Origin: Candidula unifasciata | Taxonomy: Eukaryota > Mollusca > Gastropoda > Stylommatophora > Geomitridae | Length of the DNA stretch: 64,000 bases | Direction: 5' to 3' | NCBI GenBank assembly: GCA_905116865.2 | Contig: CAJHNH020002047.1 | Coordinates: 124,001 to 188,000 of the forward strand | Shown here: positions 1-10,169 of the stretch, one piece after another | Layout: every line of letters starts with the position of its first letter | How positions within the stretch are numbered: position 1 is the stretch's first letter | Made by a program: the position numbers and the translations under genes | Notes under the pieces: generated by a model | What the model saw: the letters and a program-made list of their open reading frames with translations, nothing else | The model's database searches: none | Told to the model about the DNA's origin: nothing

Positions 1-1243
1 CTTCATCGTTCCCCATAGCCTGCTCTGCACACTTTGCTCTTGAGGCCAGGTGTCTATTCCAAGTTGTAGGTAGAGTGGGCAGGTCTGCAGAATGTGCTCA
101 GGTCCCATTTGACAGGTACACTATGGGAACTGTACAATCTTTATTTTATGTATGTGGTATTTGAGCCAGCAGTGTTCTGTTTGTAGACAGAAAATTGTTG
201 TATGTTTGTTGCTTTTTGTTGAGCCTGCTGATGGGGTTACTGTTAGTTTGTTCTCTCCAAAATTCCTTGTATTTTCCTTTCATAAGTGTTCTGTTTTCTG
301 ATAATGACAATAAATGGAGGTGTTGTTTCTCCTTTGTTCCATTTTTTTCTAACTCATTTCCTGGTATGCCGAGATCCAGTGGAGAACGATTTGATTGTTT
401 TCTGTGAGTCTGTTTAGCTGGCGGGTCAGTTCTCTTTCCATGTTGTCTCGTGGATCCCTCTGAGTTGCCTGGAGGACTCACATGCAGACACAAAGGAAAA
501 CAATTTTTACTGTTTGTAATTTTTCTTCCTCTAGCACTTTGGCTAAATCAGTAATTGCTTGCTGCTCTGAAGTTTGTTGAGTCTTCCAGAGGCGCCTGAT
601 GTTTCTACTGTGGTCCAATCTTGCAGCATAATGACCGATCCAGCTTCTCTGTTTTTGTGTGTGTGTGTGTGTGTGTGGTGTGGCTCCCTCTAATGATCCA
701 TCAGTGTATATGTGTGTCCATTAGGGTTTTGGATAAGAGTTGTAGACATGTTCAAAGGTCTTCGCATGCATCACTAGGTCATTTTATTTAGCCCTTCTGT
801 CTATGCCTGGAATTGTTGTTGTGACTGTATAGTTAAGCTGTAGGTCTATGCTGTATGCCTGGATCATTTCCCATGTTGAAGGATCTTTAGAAAGGATGTC
901 AGTTTTTTTGTCTAGTACAATTTTGATAGATGGTGAAAGCTTTGCCTGGCTCTCCTCTGAACTTCGTCCCCATATGCACCCCGCATTTTACACACGACTG
1001 AGGCCCTGTTAGGGTATTTGTTTGGCCGCCATAATATGGGGACAAAGTTTGGAGGAGAGCCCTTTGACTTTTCAGTTGGTTTTTGGTTATTTGCTATTCT
1101 GGCCAAATTGACAACACAGTTTCATCTTATCCTGGTCTCAAGTGCCTCGCCAGACTATTGGCTAGACACTGACCTGGCTGCCTCAAGATAGGAAGATAAG
1201 TGATATTGTGTATTTGTGTAGTATGACTAGTATTGTCTAATTT
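1..1243 (-). mobile_element. Degraded non-LTR retrotransposon, RNase H and C-terminal region
   Basis: Read on the minus strand, this has the order expected at the 3' end of an RNase H-bearing non-LTR element. There is a YTDGS-like RNase H start near 700, then a GIPGNE motif near 370, then a CxMGPEHxLQTCPLY cysteine/histidine motif near 60-120 and a terminal LWG. Several stops and frame changes, plus a (GT)n tract inside the RNase H start, show it is dead. A 114-bp fold-back element (948-1061) interrupts it. The same fragment recurs at 6283-7529. The exact clade cannot be set without a reverse transcriptase domain. Confidence 0.75.
948..1061. mobile_element. Short fold-back element (MITE), 114 bp
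   Basis: The ends are imperfect inverted repeats starting GGCTCTCCTC, with GTCCCCATAT further in. The flanks are CTTTGCCT (940-947) and CTTTGACT (1062-1069), an 8-bp target duplication with one mismatch; copy B has it perfect. The interior carries GAGGCCCTGTTAGGGTAT, shared with the larger fold-back elements and related to the Merlin-element ends. It has no coding capacity. Confidence 0.85.
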
Positions 1244-1646
1244 GCTATCCTCCGCATAACTGTCCCAAATTATTGAGGCCAAAAATATTCCCTAACAGGG
1301 CCTCAGTCACGTGTCAATTGCAGACTTCTGGCGACTTACACTGCGCACATCCAGCAACTTTCACCACGCCGCTCATGCAGCATGGATTGGGGCTAAACTA
1401 GATGGCTGGGACTCAGGAGCAGCAGCTACCACATCTCCTGCAGCTTCCTTCATTTTATTTGCTCGTGAGTCCCAGCCATCTAGTTTAGCCCCAATTCAGC
1501 GGCGGTGGCTTAAGTCCTCAATTCGGGAGGTGGCGGTATAGTCCCCGGAAGTCCGCAATTGATATGTGAATGAGGCCCTGTTAGGGTATATTTTCGGCCT
1601 CGATAATTTGGGACAGTTATTGATTGAACTTATTCGGAGGATAACC
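1244..1646. mobile_element. Fold-back element (MITE), 403 bp, 9-bp target duplication
   Basis: The ends GCTATCCTCCG and CGGAGGATAACC are inverted, and the flanks are identical 9-mers GTCTAATTT (1235-1243 and 1647-1655). Most of the element is palindromic, with arms such as GGGCTAAACTAGATGG and its complement facing a short centre near 1440. The subterminal sequence CCGxATAACTGTCCCAAATTATT resembles the ends of the 10.3-kb Merlin element. Merlin transposons are known for 8-9 bp target duplications, so this is probably a non-autonomous relative. Short ORFs inside it are chance products. Confidence 0.9.
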
Positions 1647-1655
1647 GTCTAATTT

Positions 1656-2056
1656 ATAATATATATAATATGTGCTGAAAAGGCTCCGAAGCTGCAATAT
1701 TTTGTTAGTGTTTGCTATACTGTGAAGCTCGCTGACATACTTTTCGTTAGATTTTATATCTATGGAATGACCGGAGTCAAAAGAAGAAGAAGAAGAATGC
1801 TGTGTAAGCCTGATATGTCGACTGAAGTTAATAGATAGTTATCATCATAGTTATGAAGTTTAGCTAGCATAAGCAAGTTTGTAGAATAATGAATAACTTT
1901 CTACTTTTATTTTACGTACATCCTATTTTCCTTTCGCGATGAAAATGGTCCAGCATAAAACATAGTCTTACTTGTTTGAATCAACCTAAGGAAAGGCTGA
2001 ACCTGAACATGGTTGCGACGTTTAATTTGCACTAAGATTTGTTATTGTTGGTGACC
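1656..2056. repeat. Non-coding tail of duplication, empty-site allele
   Basis: This matches 18274-18693 closely, including a GAAGAAGAAG tract and the run TGTGCTGAAAAGGCTCCG. It contains ATATATATAATA at the point where copy B has its 10.3-kb insertion, so it represents the uninterrupted site. I see no gene. Confidence 0.8.
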
Positions 2057-3277
2057 GGTTTAGTGGCACTTCCAACATTTATATTCAGTGGCCTGTGTGT
2101 TCTGCTGATCTTCATAAACTTTCTGTTTTTTCTGTACTGATTCTCATATTATGTTGTAAACAGCTGTTGTTAAGAGTAGTCAGATGTTCCTGTAGATCAT
2201 ATTCATTTTGATACAGTATGCTTTGATCATCAGCAAAAAGTAATTCGTTTATAGCATACACGTCTGGTTTGCTTCTACAGTGATCTTATCCATGTATGTT
2301 ATGAAAAGTAATTGGTGACAGTACACATCCTTGACTGAACACCAGTTGTGACTTTGAACCATTCAGAAAGACCACTAGATGTTTCTTACTGCACTTTCAC
2401 TTTTTTTCATAGAGGGCTCTGATGTTGTCTAATTAATTGACCCTGCACTCCGTAATCGTCAAGAATTCTCAACAGCACATCTCTGTCCACACGGTCGAAT
2501 GCCTTCTCTTGATCTACAAAGACACGTTTAGCTCTTTATCGTAGGCGAGTGTCTTTTCACCAAGACTTGTCTTAGGGCACAGACTGGCATCAGTGCAACC
2601 GCGCCATTGGTCTGAAACCGAATTGTGCTGTTACTCTAGATAGGAGGTTCAACCTTTGCTCTTATCCTACCTTCTAACGATCTTTGACAGACATTTTTCC
2701 CCACATGACTTAGTAAAGCATATACCTCTATGACGTGTCCACATTCTCTATCTTGTTTCCCTTTTTTCTTCCAGATAGGTACTACAAACTGATCTTTGCC
2801 AATCCACTGGTTACCTTTCTCTCTGCCCATTGCTCTATTGAAGAATTCTCGTCAAGCCAGAGTGATCATCGTGTCCCCTCCAGCCTGGATGACTTCTGTT
2901 GTTATTCCGCCCCCCGTCGATGACCAGCTGCTTTGTGTTTACTCTTGTTTTGATAAACTTTTCTCGTGACCTCATCCCGCAGGATATGTGTTTCTAGATG
3001 ATCTGGAGACCTTGAATGGAGATTCGTGCTATTTCATGTACTCTCCCGACGGGTTCAAAAAGTTTTCTTTAAAATATTCATCCAATCTTTTTGAAAGTAT
3101 CTTTTTAGGTTGAATAATTGGGTTTTCCATTTTTTATCATTTATGACTTGATGTTGGATTGAAGCTTTATTCTCTTAATCGCATCGCTTACAATCTGTAT
3201 AAAAGTTTCTTGATGATTCTGTACATAGCTGTGTTAGGTGTTCACCTACCTTTTTCCATGAATCCTCTTTGGATTGT
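2057..3277 (-). mobile_element. RTE-like reverse transcriptase fragment, dead
   Basis: Minus-strand reading gives the usual non-LTR polymerase order: a VPIWKKKGK motif and NYRG-like block near 2750, QFGFRPM near 2610, VFVDQEKAFDRVDRDVL near 2500, and the catalytic-box relative LLFADDQSILY near 2215-2247. The expected YADD-type box reads FADD, which is common in these families. Stops and frame changes break the frame. The polymerase overlaps, and is otherwise complementary in extent to, the fragment at 20640-21362. Here the 3' end is missing, ending within the NVGSA motif. The segment is absent from the equivalent site in duplication copy B. Confidence 0.85.
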
Positions 3278-3559
3278 ATAAATACGTGATTATACTCAAC
3301 CAGTTTCATCATCAGGTTGCTTTGCCGACGGCCGTAGGGCGATCATGCCTCTCATAATCTGCGATCTCCTGCCAGCATGTATCAGTTCGTGTGCCAACAC
3401 ACCTCCATGCCATGCAAAAAGACTGCCCAAACATCTTTTCTTGTTGTCTCCTCCCAAACCCCCTCCCACAGCTTTTCCCGTGGTCAAACTCTATTTTTCC
3501 CCCTTCTTAACATGGCCGAAAAAAAAACTGTTCCTTTTGATGTCCCGGATAAGTTGTCT
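3278..3559 (-). mobile_element. RTE-like element C-terminal fragment (copy A)
   Basis: This is homologous to 18701-18990. Minus-strand reading gives the end of an RTE-type ORF: a GH(V/L)xR-type tail, then a SLxAWHGGVxAHELIHA stretch. It is cut off by the gap at 3560. Single-base changes break the frame (for example a run of A at 3520-3528). Confidence 0.7.
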
Positions 3560-3576
3560 NNNNNNNNNNNNNNNNN
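3560..3576. other. Assembly gap (17 N)
   Basis: Seventeen undetermined bases. Sequence on either side does not continue the duplication with 18990 onward, so the true gap may be longer than 17 bases. Confidence 1.
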
Positions 3577-3629
3577 TGATATGCATGCAATGGGATTGTT
3601 TTCAAAGTTTCCTCAATTAATCAAGGGGA

Positions 3630-4043
3630 CGTGAAGCATTGGCTGGAATTGTTTTCTTTGATTCGGTGTGTTCTGGTCTTATGTCTTGCTCCAGAACTTG
3701 AGTTGTGCATGCACATCCATTTTACACATCTGGCTTGCCTGTATGCAGACTGCTGGTTCCTTACATCACTCAAGCACATGCACTTGGACTTAGAAGGAAA
3801 CCCCCAATTAGTTAACTCTTATGACAAGCTTTTCAGGGAGGCAGTGCGTCTATTTCCCCACCCCCCCCCCAATAAAAAATTAGTGCAACGTTTTCTTCTT
3901 GGCATTGACTGGCTGTAAACCACTTATTCCTCAATCTGAGTTTTGCATGCACACCTGATTTACTGACTGCACTCTGACTTCAACCCTAAATAGTTGATCT
4001 TTACAATAGGCTTTTTAGGGGCTTGGACCCCCACACACACACA
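3630..4043. repeat. Dispersed repeat, two partial copies
   Basis: 3630-3900 and 3915-4043 are both similar to 53150-53395 in a POR intron. Shared landmarks are CTCCAGAACxTGA, CAGACTGxTGGTTCCT, and ATTAGTxAACTCTTA followed by a GAGGCAGTG block. I see no coding potential. At 53395 the family continues into CAATGGGGCCCCGGAACCCA, which resembles the unit of the adjoining minisatellite. Confidence 0.7.
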
Positions 4044-4613
4044 CAAACAATGGGACCCGGAACCCATATGGGATGTACAAGTACAAACAATGGGACCCGG
4101 AACCCATATGGGATGTACAAGCACAAACAATGGGACCCTGTGAACCCATATGAGATGTACAACGCACAAAAACACATGGGGACCCCGTAACCCTATGGGA
4201 TGTACAAGCACAAACAATGGGACCCGGAACTCATATGGGATGTACAAGCACAAACAATGGGACCCGGAACCCATATGGGATGTACAAGCACAAACAATGG
4301 GACCCGGAACCCATATGGGATGTACAAGCACAAACAGTGGGATCCAGAACCCATATGGGATGTACAAGCACAAACAATGGGACCCAGAACCCATATGGAA
4401 TGTACAAGCACAAACAATGGGACCCGGAACCTATATGGGATGTACAAGCACAAACATTGGGACCCGGAACCCATATGGGATGTACAAGCACAAACAATGG
4501 GACCCGGAACCCATATGGGATGTACAAGCACAAACAGTGGGATCCAGAACCCATATGGGATGTACAAGCACAAACAATGGGACCCGGAACCCATATGGGA
4601 TGTACAAGCACAA
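4044..4613. repeat. 40-bp minisatellite, about 14 units
   Basis: The unit contains CAATGGGACCCGGAACCCAT followed by ATGGGATGTACAAGCACAAA. Units 3 and 4 are diverged, and the rest differ at a few sites (for example GTGGGATCCAG variants). The 40-bp period is not a multiple of three and no frame has regular stops, so long ORFs appear on both strands; they are artefacts of the repeat. Confidence 0.97.
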
Positions 4614-4816
4614 AAATCAATGCCTGTTAAAAACATCAGAATAATCCACCATAACTGACATGCTGCCCTGACATTCCTGGACTGTAGCTGGCTGCTCAAA
4701 TCTTGCAGCTTGTTATCTGAAATCATGGTTGACCAAATATTTAAACAGACATTGAAAAGAACAACAGCACACTAAAAAAACAGTATGATTTTCTTTTTTT
4801 TTTACTATTGATTTCT

Positions 4817-5077
4817 GGGGATCCGCTGTGGTGTAATGCCTAGACGCTCGGCTGTGCATCAAAAGGTCATGGGTTCAAGTCCTGACAGAGCCAGACTTTT
4901 TTTTTTTTCAAATGACTTGGTGGACCCAGCCTTGAGTGGGTACCAGATATAGTCCTGGGAAAAAAAGGCAGCTGGCATGACCACATCACCCACCGAGTGC
5001 AGATTGGTCTATAAAATATAGATCCAGAGCCCTATGCGCCCAATACACCTACAGAGATGGAAACGGGTCTTTTACTT
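4817..5077 (+). mobile_element. tRNA-derived SINE (full-length)
   Basis: The 5' part is tRNA-like: an A-box-like TGGTGTAATGC and a perfect B box GGTTCAAGTCC (4872-4882). After a T run comes a body shared with copies at 21607, 21882, 27993, 50303 and 59278: CCCAGCCTTGAGTGGGTACC, CATCACCCACCGAGTGC and ATTGGTCTATAAAATATAG. It ends near a GTCTTTTACTT tail. Such elements are transcribed by RNA polymerase III and moved by a partner LINE; the partner is not identifiable here. Confidence 0.88.
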
Positions 5078-5426
5078 ACTGATTTCTTACAAACATAAAC
5101 AGAAATGTGTGGGGGGAAAAAAAGAACGAGGGATAGAGACAAGAACAGCCAGTCAAAAAGACAAACACTAGACTGCAGCTGGCTGGTGCAAACATGCAGC
5201 TACTTGTTTGACATAGGTCACAACATTTGCACACACATTTTGTCCAAAAGGAGCGCATACCAAAATAATTGAGTTTGTTTTTCAAAAAAATTGCTATGGA
5301 TTTCTTATGTATATAACAGAAACAGTTTTTAATAGACAGAAAGAAAAAGAGATAGAGAGAAAAACTGCCTGTCAGAAAGACAAACACAGACTGATGAAGA
5401 AAAGACATGAGGGACAGAGGAGCAAT

Positions 5427-5548
<122 letters not shown>

Positions 5549-5799
5549 CATATTGAGAGAGAGAAAGACAGAGATTATCTAATTCTAACACCACAAAGTT
5601 TATGGCATTTACATTTGCTCCGACAACTTGACTTTACATAAGGAAACCAAATACAAAGAAAACGTCTCCTGTTCCAAACTCTATGAAGTGTGTGGTGTCT
5701 TTTGCTAGTACGTTTAAATAACCTCACACGACAATGTAAAAAGTTACCCATCTTTATGAAACAGGAAGTTGATTTTTACAGGAAAATTTATTTCCTTAA

Positions 5800-6003
5800 C
5801 AAAGAGTAGCTGGCTAAACCGGATTGCGCAGAGACCGGGTGACGAACTCCTTGTGGTCTGGGTTCAAACCCGGTGGTAGCCATGAAAGCCACATTTGCTC
5901 CCAGATTTACGATGGAATCAAGGCCGAAAGGTTGCGATATCCACAATACTGAGCCCAAGTGTTAACAACTAATGGCTTCTGAATACTAAAACAAAGAAAC
6001 AAA
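5800..6003 (+). mobile_element. Second tRNA-derived SINE family
   Basis: There is a perfect A box TGGCTAAACCG (5811-5821) and a perfect B box GGTTCAAACCC (5861-5871), spaced as in a tRNA gene. The body does not match the SINE at 4817 and the end is A-rich (ACTAAAACAAAGAAACAAAG). Only one copy is seen in the window, so its limits are approximate. Confidence 0.6.
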
Positions 6004-6135
6004 GAGACCTGGTCACAAGTGGCAGTTCCCTGTTGATTGAAATGGACTGGTATCTTTTAGACTAATCAGCTCTTGAAGGACAATGTGGTCAACATCAAGT
6101 CCTACTGAACCTTCTTCTTCTTTGCTTTGGGTTTT

Positions 6136-6269
6136 GTATGCTCAGATCAGACCATCAGGTGGGTTGCCTCTATGAACTCGTATGCTCAGATCAGACCATC
6201 AGGTGGGTTGCCTCTATGAACTCATATGCTCAGATCAGACCATCAGGTGGGTTGCCTCTATGAACTCAC
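6136..6269. repeat. 44-bp tandem repeat, 3 units
   Basis: Three nearly identical units of TATGCTCAGATCAGACCATC followed by AGGTGGGTTGCCTCTATGAA. They abut the left end of duplication copy B. Confidence 0.95.
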
Positions 6270-6282
6270 ATGTCAGTAGCAG

Positions 6283-7529
6283 GTCCTCCATGGTTCCCCA
6301 TAGCTTGCTCTTCACACTTTGCTCTTGAGGCCAGGTGTCTATTCCAAGTTGTAGGTAGAGTGGGCAGGTCTGCAGAATTTGCTCAGGTATTTGTGGTCCC
6401 ATTTGACAGGTACACTATGGGAACTGTACAATCTTTATTTTATGTATGTGGTATTTGAGCCAGCAGTGTCCTGTTTGTAGACAGAAAATTGTTGTATGTT
6501 TGTTGCTTTTTGTTGAGCCTGCTGATGGGGTTACTGTTAGTTTGTTCTCTCCAAAATTCCTTGTATTTTCCTTTCATAAGTGTTCTGTTTTCTGATAATG
6601 ACAATAAATGGGGGTGTTGTTTCTCCTTTGTTCCATTTTTTTCTAACTCATTTCCTGGTATGCCGAGATCCAGTGGAGAACGATTTGATTGTTTTCTGTG
6701 AGTCTGTTTAGCTGGCGGGTCAGTTCTCTTTCCATGTTGTCTCGTGGATTCCTCTGAGTTGCCTGGAGGACTCACATGCAGACACAAAGGAAAACAATTT
6801 TTACTGTTTGTAATTTTTCTTCCTCTAGCACTTTGGCTAAATCAGTAATTGCTTGCTGCTCTGAAGTTTGTTGAGTCTTCCGGAGGCGCATGACGTTTCT
6901 ACTGTGGTCTAATCTTGCAGCATAATGACCGATCCAGCTTCTCTGTTTTTGTGTGTGTGTGTGTGTGTGGCTTCCTCTAATGATCCATCAGTGTATATGT
7001 GTGTCCATTAGGGTTTTGGATAAGAGTTGTAGACATGTTCAAAGGTCTTCGCATGCATCACTAGGTCATTTTATTTAGCCCTTCTGTCTATGCCTGGAAT
7101 TGTTGTTGTGACTGTATAGTTAGGCTGTAGGTCTATGCTGTATGCCTGGATCATTCCCCATGTTGAAGGATCTTTAGAAAGGATGTCAGTTTTTTTGTCT
7201 AGTACAATTTTGATAGATGGTGAAAGCTTTGCCTGGCTCTCCTCTGAACTTCGTCCCCATATGCACCCCGCATTTTACACAAGACTGAGGCCCTGTTAGG
7301 GTATTTGTTTGGCCGACATAATATGGGGACGAAGTTTGGAGGAGAGCCCTTTGCCTTTTCAGTTGGTTTTTGGTTGTTATTTGCTATTCTGGCCAAATTG
7401 ACAACACAGTTTCATCTTATCCTGGTCCCAAGTGGCCAGACTATTGGCTAGACACCGACCTGGCTGCCTCAAGATAGGAAGATAAGTGATATTGTGTATT
7501 TGTGTAGTATGACTAGTATTGTCTAATTT
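6283..7529 (-). mobile_element. Degraded non-LTR retrotransposon, RNase H region (copy B)
   Basis: Same fragment as at 1-1243. The GIPGNE RNase H motif lies near 6660. Near 6310-6410 is the cysteine/histidine motif, with an extra CQMGPQIPEQ stretch not present in copy A. The (GT)n tract is shorter than in copy A. It is interrupted by the fold-back element at 7235-7348. Confidence 0.75.
7235..7348. mobile_element. Short fold-back element (MITE), 114 bp (copy B)
   Basis: Same insertion as 948-1061, with a perfect 8-bp target duplication CTTTGCCT at 7227-7234 and 7349-7356. The inverted ends are GGCTCTCCTC and its complement. The identical position in both copies means the insertion predates the duplication. 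Confidence 0.88.
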
Positions 7530-7976
7530 GCTATCCTCCGAATAACTGTCCCAAATTATTGAGACCAAAAATATTCCCTAACAGGGCCTCAGTCACGTGT
7601 CAATTGCAGACTTCCGGCGACTTACACTGCGCACATTCAGCAACTTTCACCACCGCCGAGAGTATCCCCCACGCCGCTCATGCAGCATGGATTGGGGCTA
7701 AACTAGATGGCTGGGACTCATGAGCAGCAGCTACCACATCTCCTGCAGCTTCCTTCATTTTATTTGCTCGTGAGTCCCAGCCATCTAGTTTAGCCCCAAT
7801 TCAGCAGCGTAGGGGGGTGGGGATACTCTCGGCGGTGGCTTAAGTCCTCAATTCGGGAGGTGGCGGTATAGTCCCCGGAAGTCCGCAATTGATACGTGAC
7901 TGAGGCCCTGTTAGGGTATATTTTCGGCCTCGATAATTTGGGACAGTTATTGATTGAACTTATTCGGAGGATAACC
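7530..7976. mobile_element. Fold-back element (MITE), 447 bp (copy B)
   Basis: Same insertion as 1244-1646, flanked by GTCTAATTT at 7521-7529 and 7977-7985. It is 44 bp longer because both palindrome arms keep a CCGCCGAGAGTATCCCC-type segment that copy A has lost. The loss is symmetrical on both arms in copy A, as expected for deletion within a hairpin or for interallelic exchange. Confidence 0.9.
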
Positions 7977-8148
7977 GTCTAATTTATAGGCACTCTTCCG
8001 AATAACGGCCCCATATTATTTGCTGTCCAAAACATTCCTGTTAGAGCCTCAAAGGGTTCAAGAGGTTACAAAGAGGTCAAGGGGTTATAAAGAGGTTATA
8101 CAAAATATGGTACAACAAAAAATGGTACAATACGTAGATCATCATCAG

Positions 8149-8860
8149 TTTCCACATCTGCGCGTTAAGCGTTGTGAGAAATAGTTTTCGATCGACTGAA
8201 GTGACGTGGGGAGGAATAATTTTCGATCCATCGGAGCGCTGTTTCCACATCTGCGCGTTAAGCGTTGTGAGAAATAGTTTTCGATCGACTGAAGTGACGT
8301 GGGGAGGAATAATTTTCGATCCATCGGAGCGCTGTTTCCACATCTGCGCGTTAAGCGTTGTGAGAAATAGTTTTCGATCGACTGAAGTGACGTGGGGAGG
8401 AATAATTTTCGATCCATCGGAGCGCTGTGTCGATGGGTAGCAACGTTAAGATCATCATCATCAGTCTTCACTTCTGCCGTTAAGAAATAGTTTTTGCTGC
8501 ACTGAAGTGACATGGGGAGGAAAAATTTTCGATCCATCGGAGCGCTGTGTCGATGGGTAGCAACGTTAAGATCATCATCATCAGTCTTCACTTCTGCCGT
8601 TAAGCGCCGTGAAATAATAATTGAAGCCATCATCATCAGTTTTTCACTTCTGCGCAATGTTTAAAGTTAAGCACCGTGGGGAGAAATAGTTTTCGATCGA
8701 CTGAAGTGACGTGGGGAGGAATAATTTTCGATCCATCGGAGAGAAATAGTTTTCGATCGACTGAAGTGACGTGGGGAGGAATAATTTTTGATCCATCGGA
8801 GCGCTGAAGTGACGTGGGGAGGAATAATTTTTGATCCATCGGAGCGCTGTGTCGCTGGGT
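8149..8860. repeat. 93-bp tandem repeats, degenerating rightwards
   Basis: Three near-perfect 93-bp units start at 8151, 8244 and 8337, followed by rearranged partial units to 8860. Common core: GACGTGGGGAGGAATAATTT and CGATCCATCGGAGCGCTG. Because 93 is a multiple of 3, long ORFs appear on both strands. The array directly abuts the coding remnant of the first transposase and replaces its N-terminal end. Confidence 0.95.
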
Positions 8861-9621
8861 AGCGACAGATACGGTTGGCGATGTTATCGCTGTAATACTA
8901 TGTGTAGTGTTCGCACTGGGTCGTTTTTCGCAAACAGCGACATGTCGACCGAGAAAATACTCATGATGATGTACTACTGGCTCTCCGGCGTAAGTTCAGC
9001 GACTGTCATGGTCCTCGAGAGACTCACGAACTGGCACACCATTGTCAACTACAACAATTATTTCCGTCAGGAATGCTATAATTGGATGTTGAGACACACC
9101 GTGGAGCTGGTAGGACTCGATGAGACTGGCAGATCTATCGTGGTCGAAGTAGACGAGAGCTACTTCTTCCGACGAAAGTATCAGCGCGGTCGCATCCGTC
9201 ACGGTCGTTGGATCGTCGGGCTAGTAGAGCGTGAGACTGGCCGTTGCTACTTGGAGCTTGTGCGAAAACGAGATACGGCGACATTGGAGAGGATTATAAA
9301 AGATTACGATACGATACGGGAACGACCATCGTGACTGACGCTTGGCGAGGCTACAGCAACGTGGCAAACTTTCGGCATGGCATCTATCTGCACGAGGTAG
9401 TAGTCCACCAGACCAACTTCGTCGACGCCGTACACAGTCACATACACACACAAACAATTGAGGGCCTCTGGATGCTGGTGAAACGCACCATTCGCCAACG
9501 ATTGGGCACCAGCCGCACACTATTGGCGTCATATTTAGCAGAATTTCAGTGGCGCCACGCCCACAAACATCAGATTGTCGGCCACTATTTCGAAACCCTA
9601 CGTCAAAATTTTAACATCTAA
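8831..9621 (+). pseudogene. Merlin / ISXO2-like transposase, truncated and frameshifted
   Basis: Clear DDE-type transposase of the Merlin (IS1595/ISXO2-like) group, which cuts and pastes elements by recognising their terminal inverted repeats. Visible in order are the remnant of the zinc-binding N-terminus (WRCYRCNTMCSVRTGSFF), the first catalytic Asp in VEVDESYFFRRKY, the second in IVTDAWRGY, and the catalytic Glu in HTQTIEGLW. It ends [11 protein letters not shown]. The N-terminal 70 or so residues, present in the second copy, are replaced by the 93-bp repeats. A frame change lies near 9310 within ACGATACGATACGGG, a likely 5-bp slippage site. It faces the second copy tail to tail. Confidence 0.93.
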
Positions 9622-9651
9622 CCCTACCCCTAACCCTACCCCTAACCCCCC
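9622..9651. repeat. Telomere-like CCCTAA/CCCCTA tract
   Basis: Starting at the transposase stop codon is a run of CCCTAA-type units alternating with CCCCTA, about 30 bp. It resembles the animal telomere repeat but is imperfect. It is followed by C-rich sequence. Confidence 0.6.
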
Positions 9652-9713
9652 ACCCCGCTCCTTTTCTCCTCCACACAGTGGAATTTTTTAAAAGAAAGAT
9701 ACATAAGATACAC

Positions 9714-9717
<4 letters not shown>

Positions 9718-9784
<67 letters not shown>
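9718..9784. repeat. (TA)n microsatellite
   Basis: About 33 TA dinucleotides between the two transposase copies. Tyr/Ile ORFs over it are repeat artefacts. Confidence 0.98.
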
Positions 9785-9788
<4 letters not shown>

Positions 9789-10169
9789 CACAAAGCATAT
9801 TCAATCAGATTATTAAATTACAAGAAGCCAAATCAGGATTTCAGAAGGAATAAAAACTGTCGGCCTGTTTCTCTTAATATCTAATGCATTTGATGTATAT
9901 TAAAGAGAGCGCTGCGTTATACCTGCAACAATATCATATCTACTTTGATGGATTTTAAAATACCAAGATGTGTAGTAGAAACGACATAGCAGAGAAGATA
10001 TACTTGGCTACAACTTATCTAAACACAAGAGGATGTTCAGTATCAATGAAGTGTGTACCACCTGCTAGTGAAAATGAAATGACAGACGAAAAGAAGGAAA
10101 TGCAGAAAACAAAATGCAATACACTTTCCGTCAAAGAAAAGTGGCAACTCTGCCAATAATATTTGACAG
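9785..10169. other. AT-rich spacer between transposase copies
   Basis: No domain, RNA gene or clear repeat is recognised. Short ORFs here have no family features. Confidence 0.6.

Larger units (their letters stand above)
1..3559. repeat. Segmental duplication, copy A
   Basis: This block is closely similar to 6283-19000 and is cut by the left window edge and by the gap at 3560. Shared parts, in order, are a retroelement RNase H region, a 114-bp fold-back element, a 403-bp fold-back element, a segment starting TGTGCTGAAAAGG, and an RTE C-terminal fragment. Copy A has no insertion after CTAATTTATA, where copy B carries 10.3 kb. It does carry a 1.2-kb RTE insertion (2057-3277) that copy B lacks. 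Whether this is a true genomic duplication or a larger repeat family cannot be told from two copies. Confidence 0.88.

Noticed and set aside
3960..4726. Several 60-177-codon ORFs on both strands (repeating TSTNNGTRNPYGMYKHKQWD or CLYIPYGFRVPLFVLVHPI)
   Set aside because: They are produced by the 40-bp minisatellite, which lacks regular stops in any frame; period 40 rotates the frame every unit.
8077..8839. Opposing ORFs of 67-170 codons over the 93-bp repeats
   Set aside because: Period 93 keeps frames open; no homology beyond the repeat.
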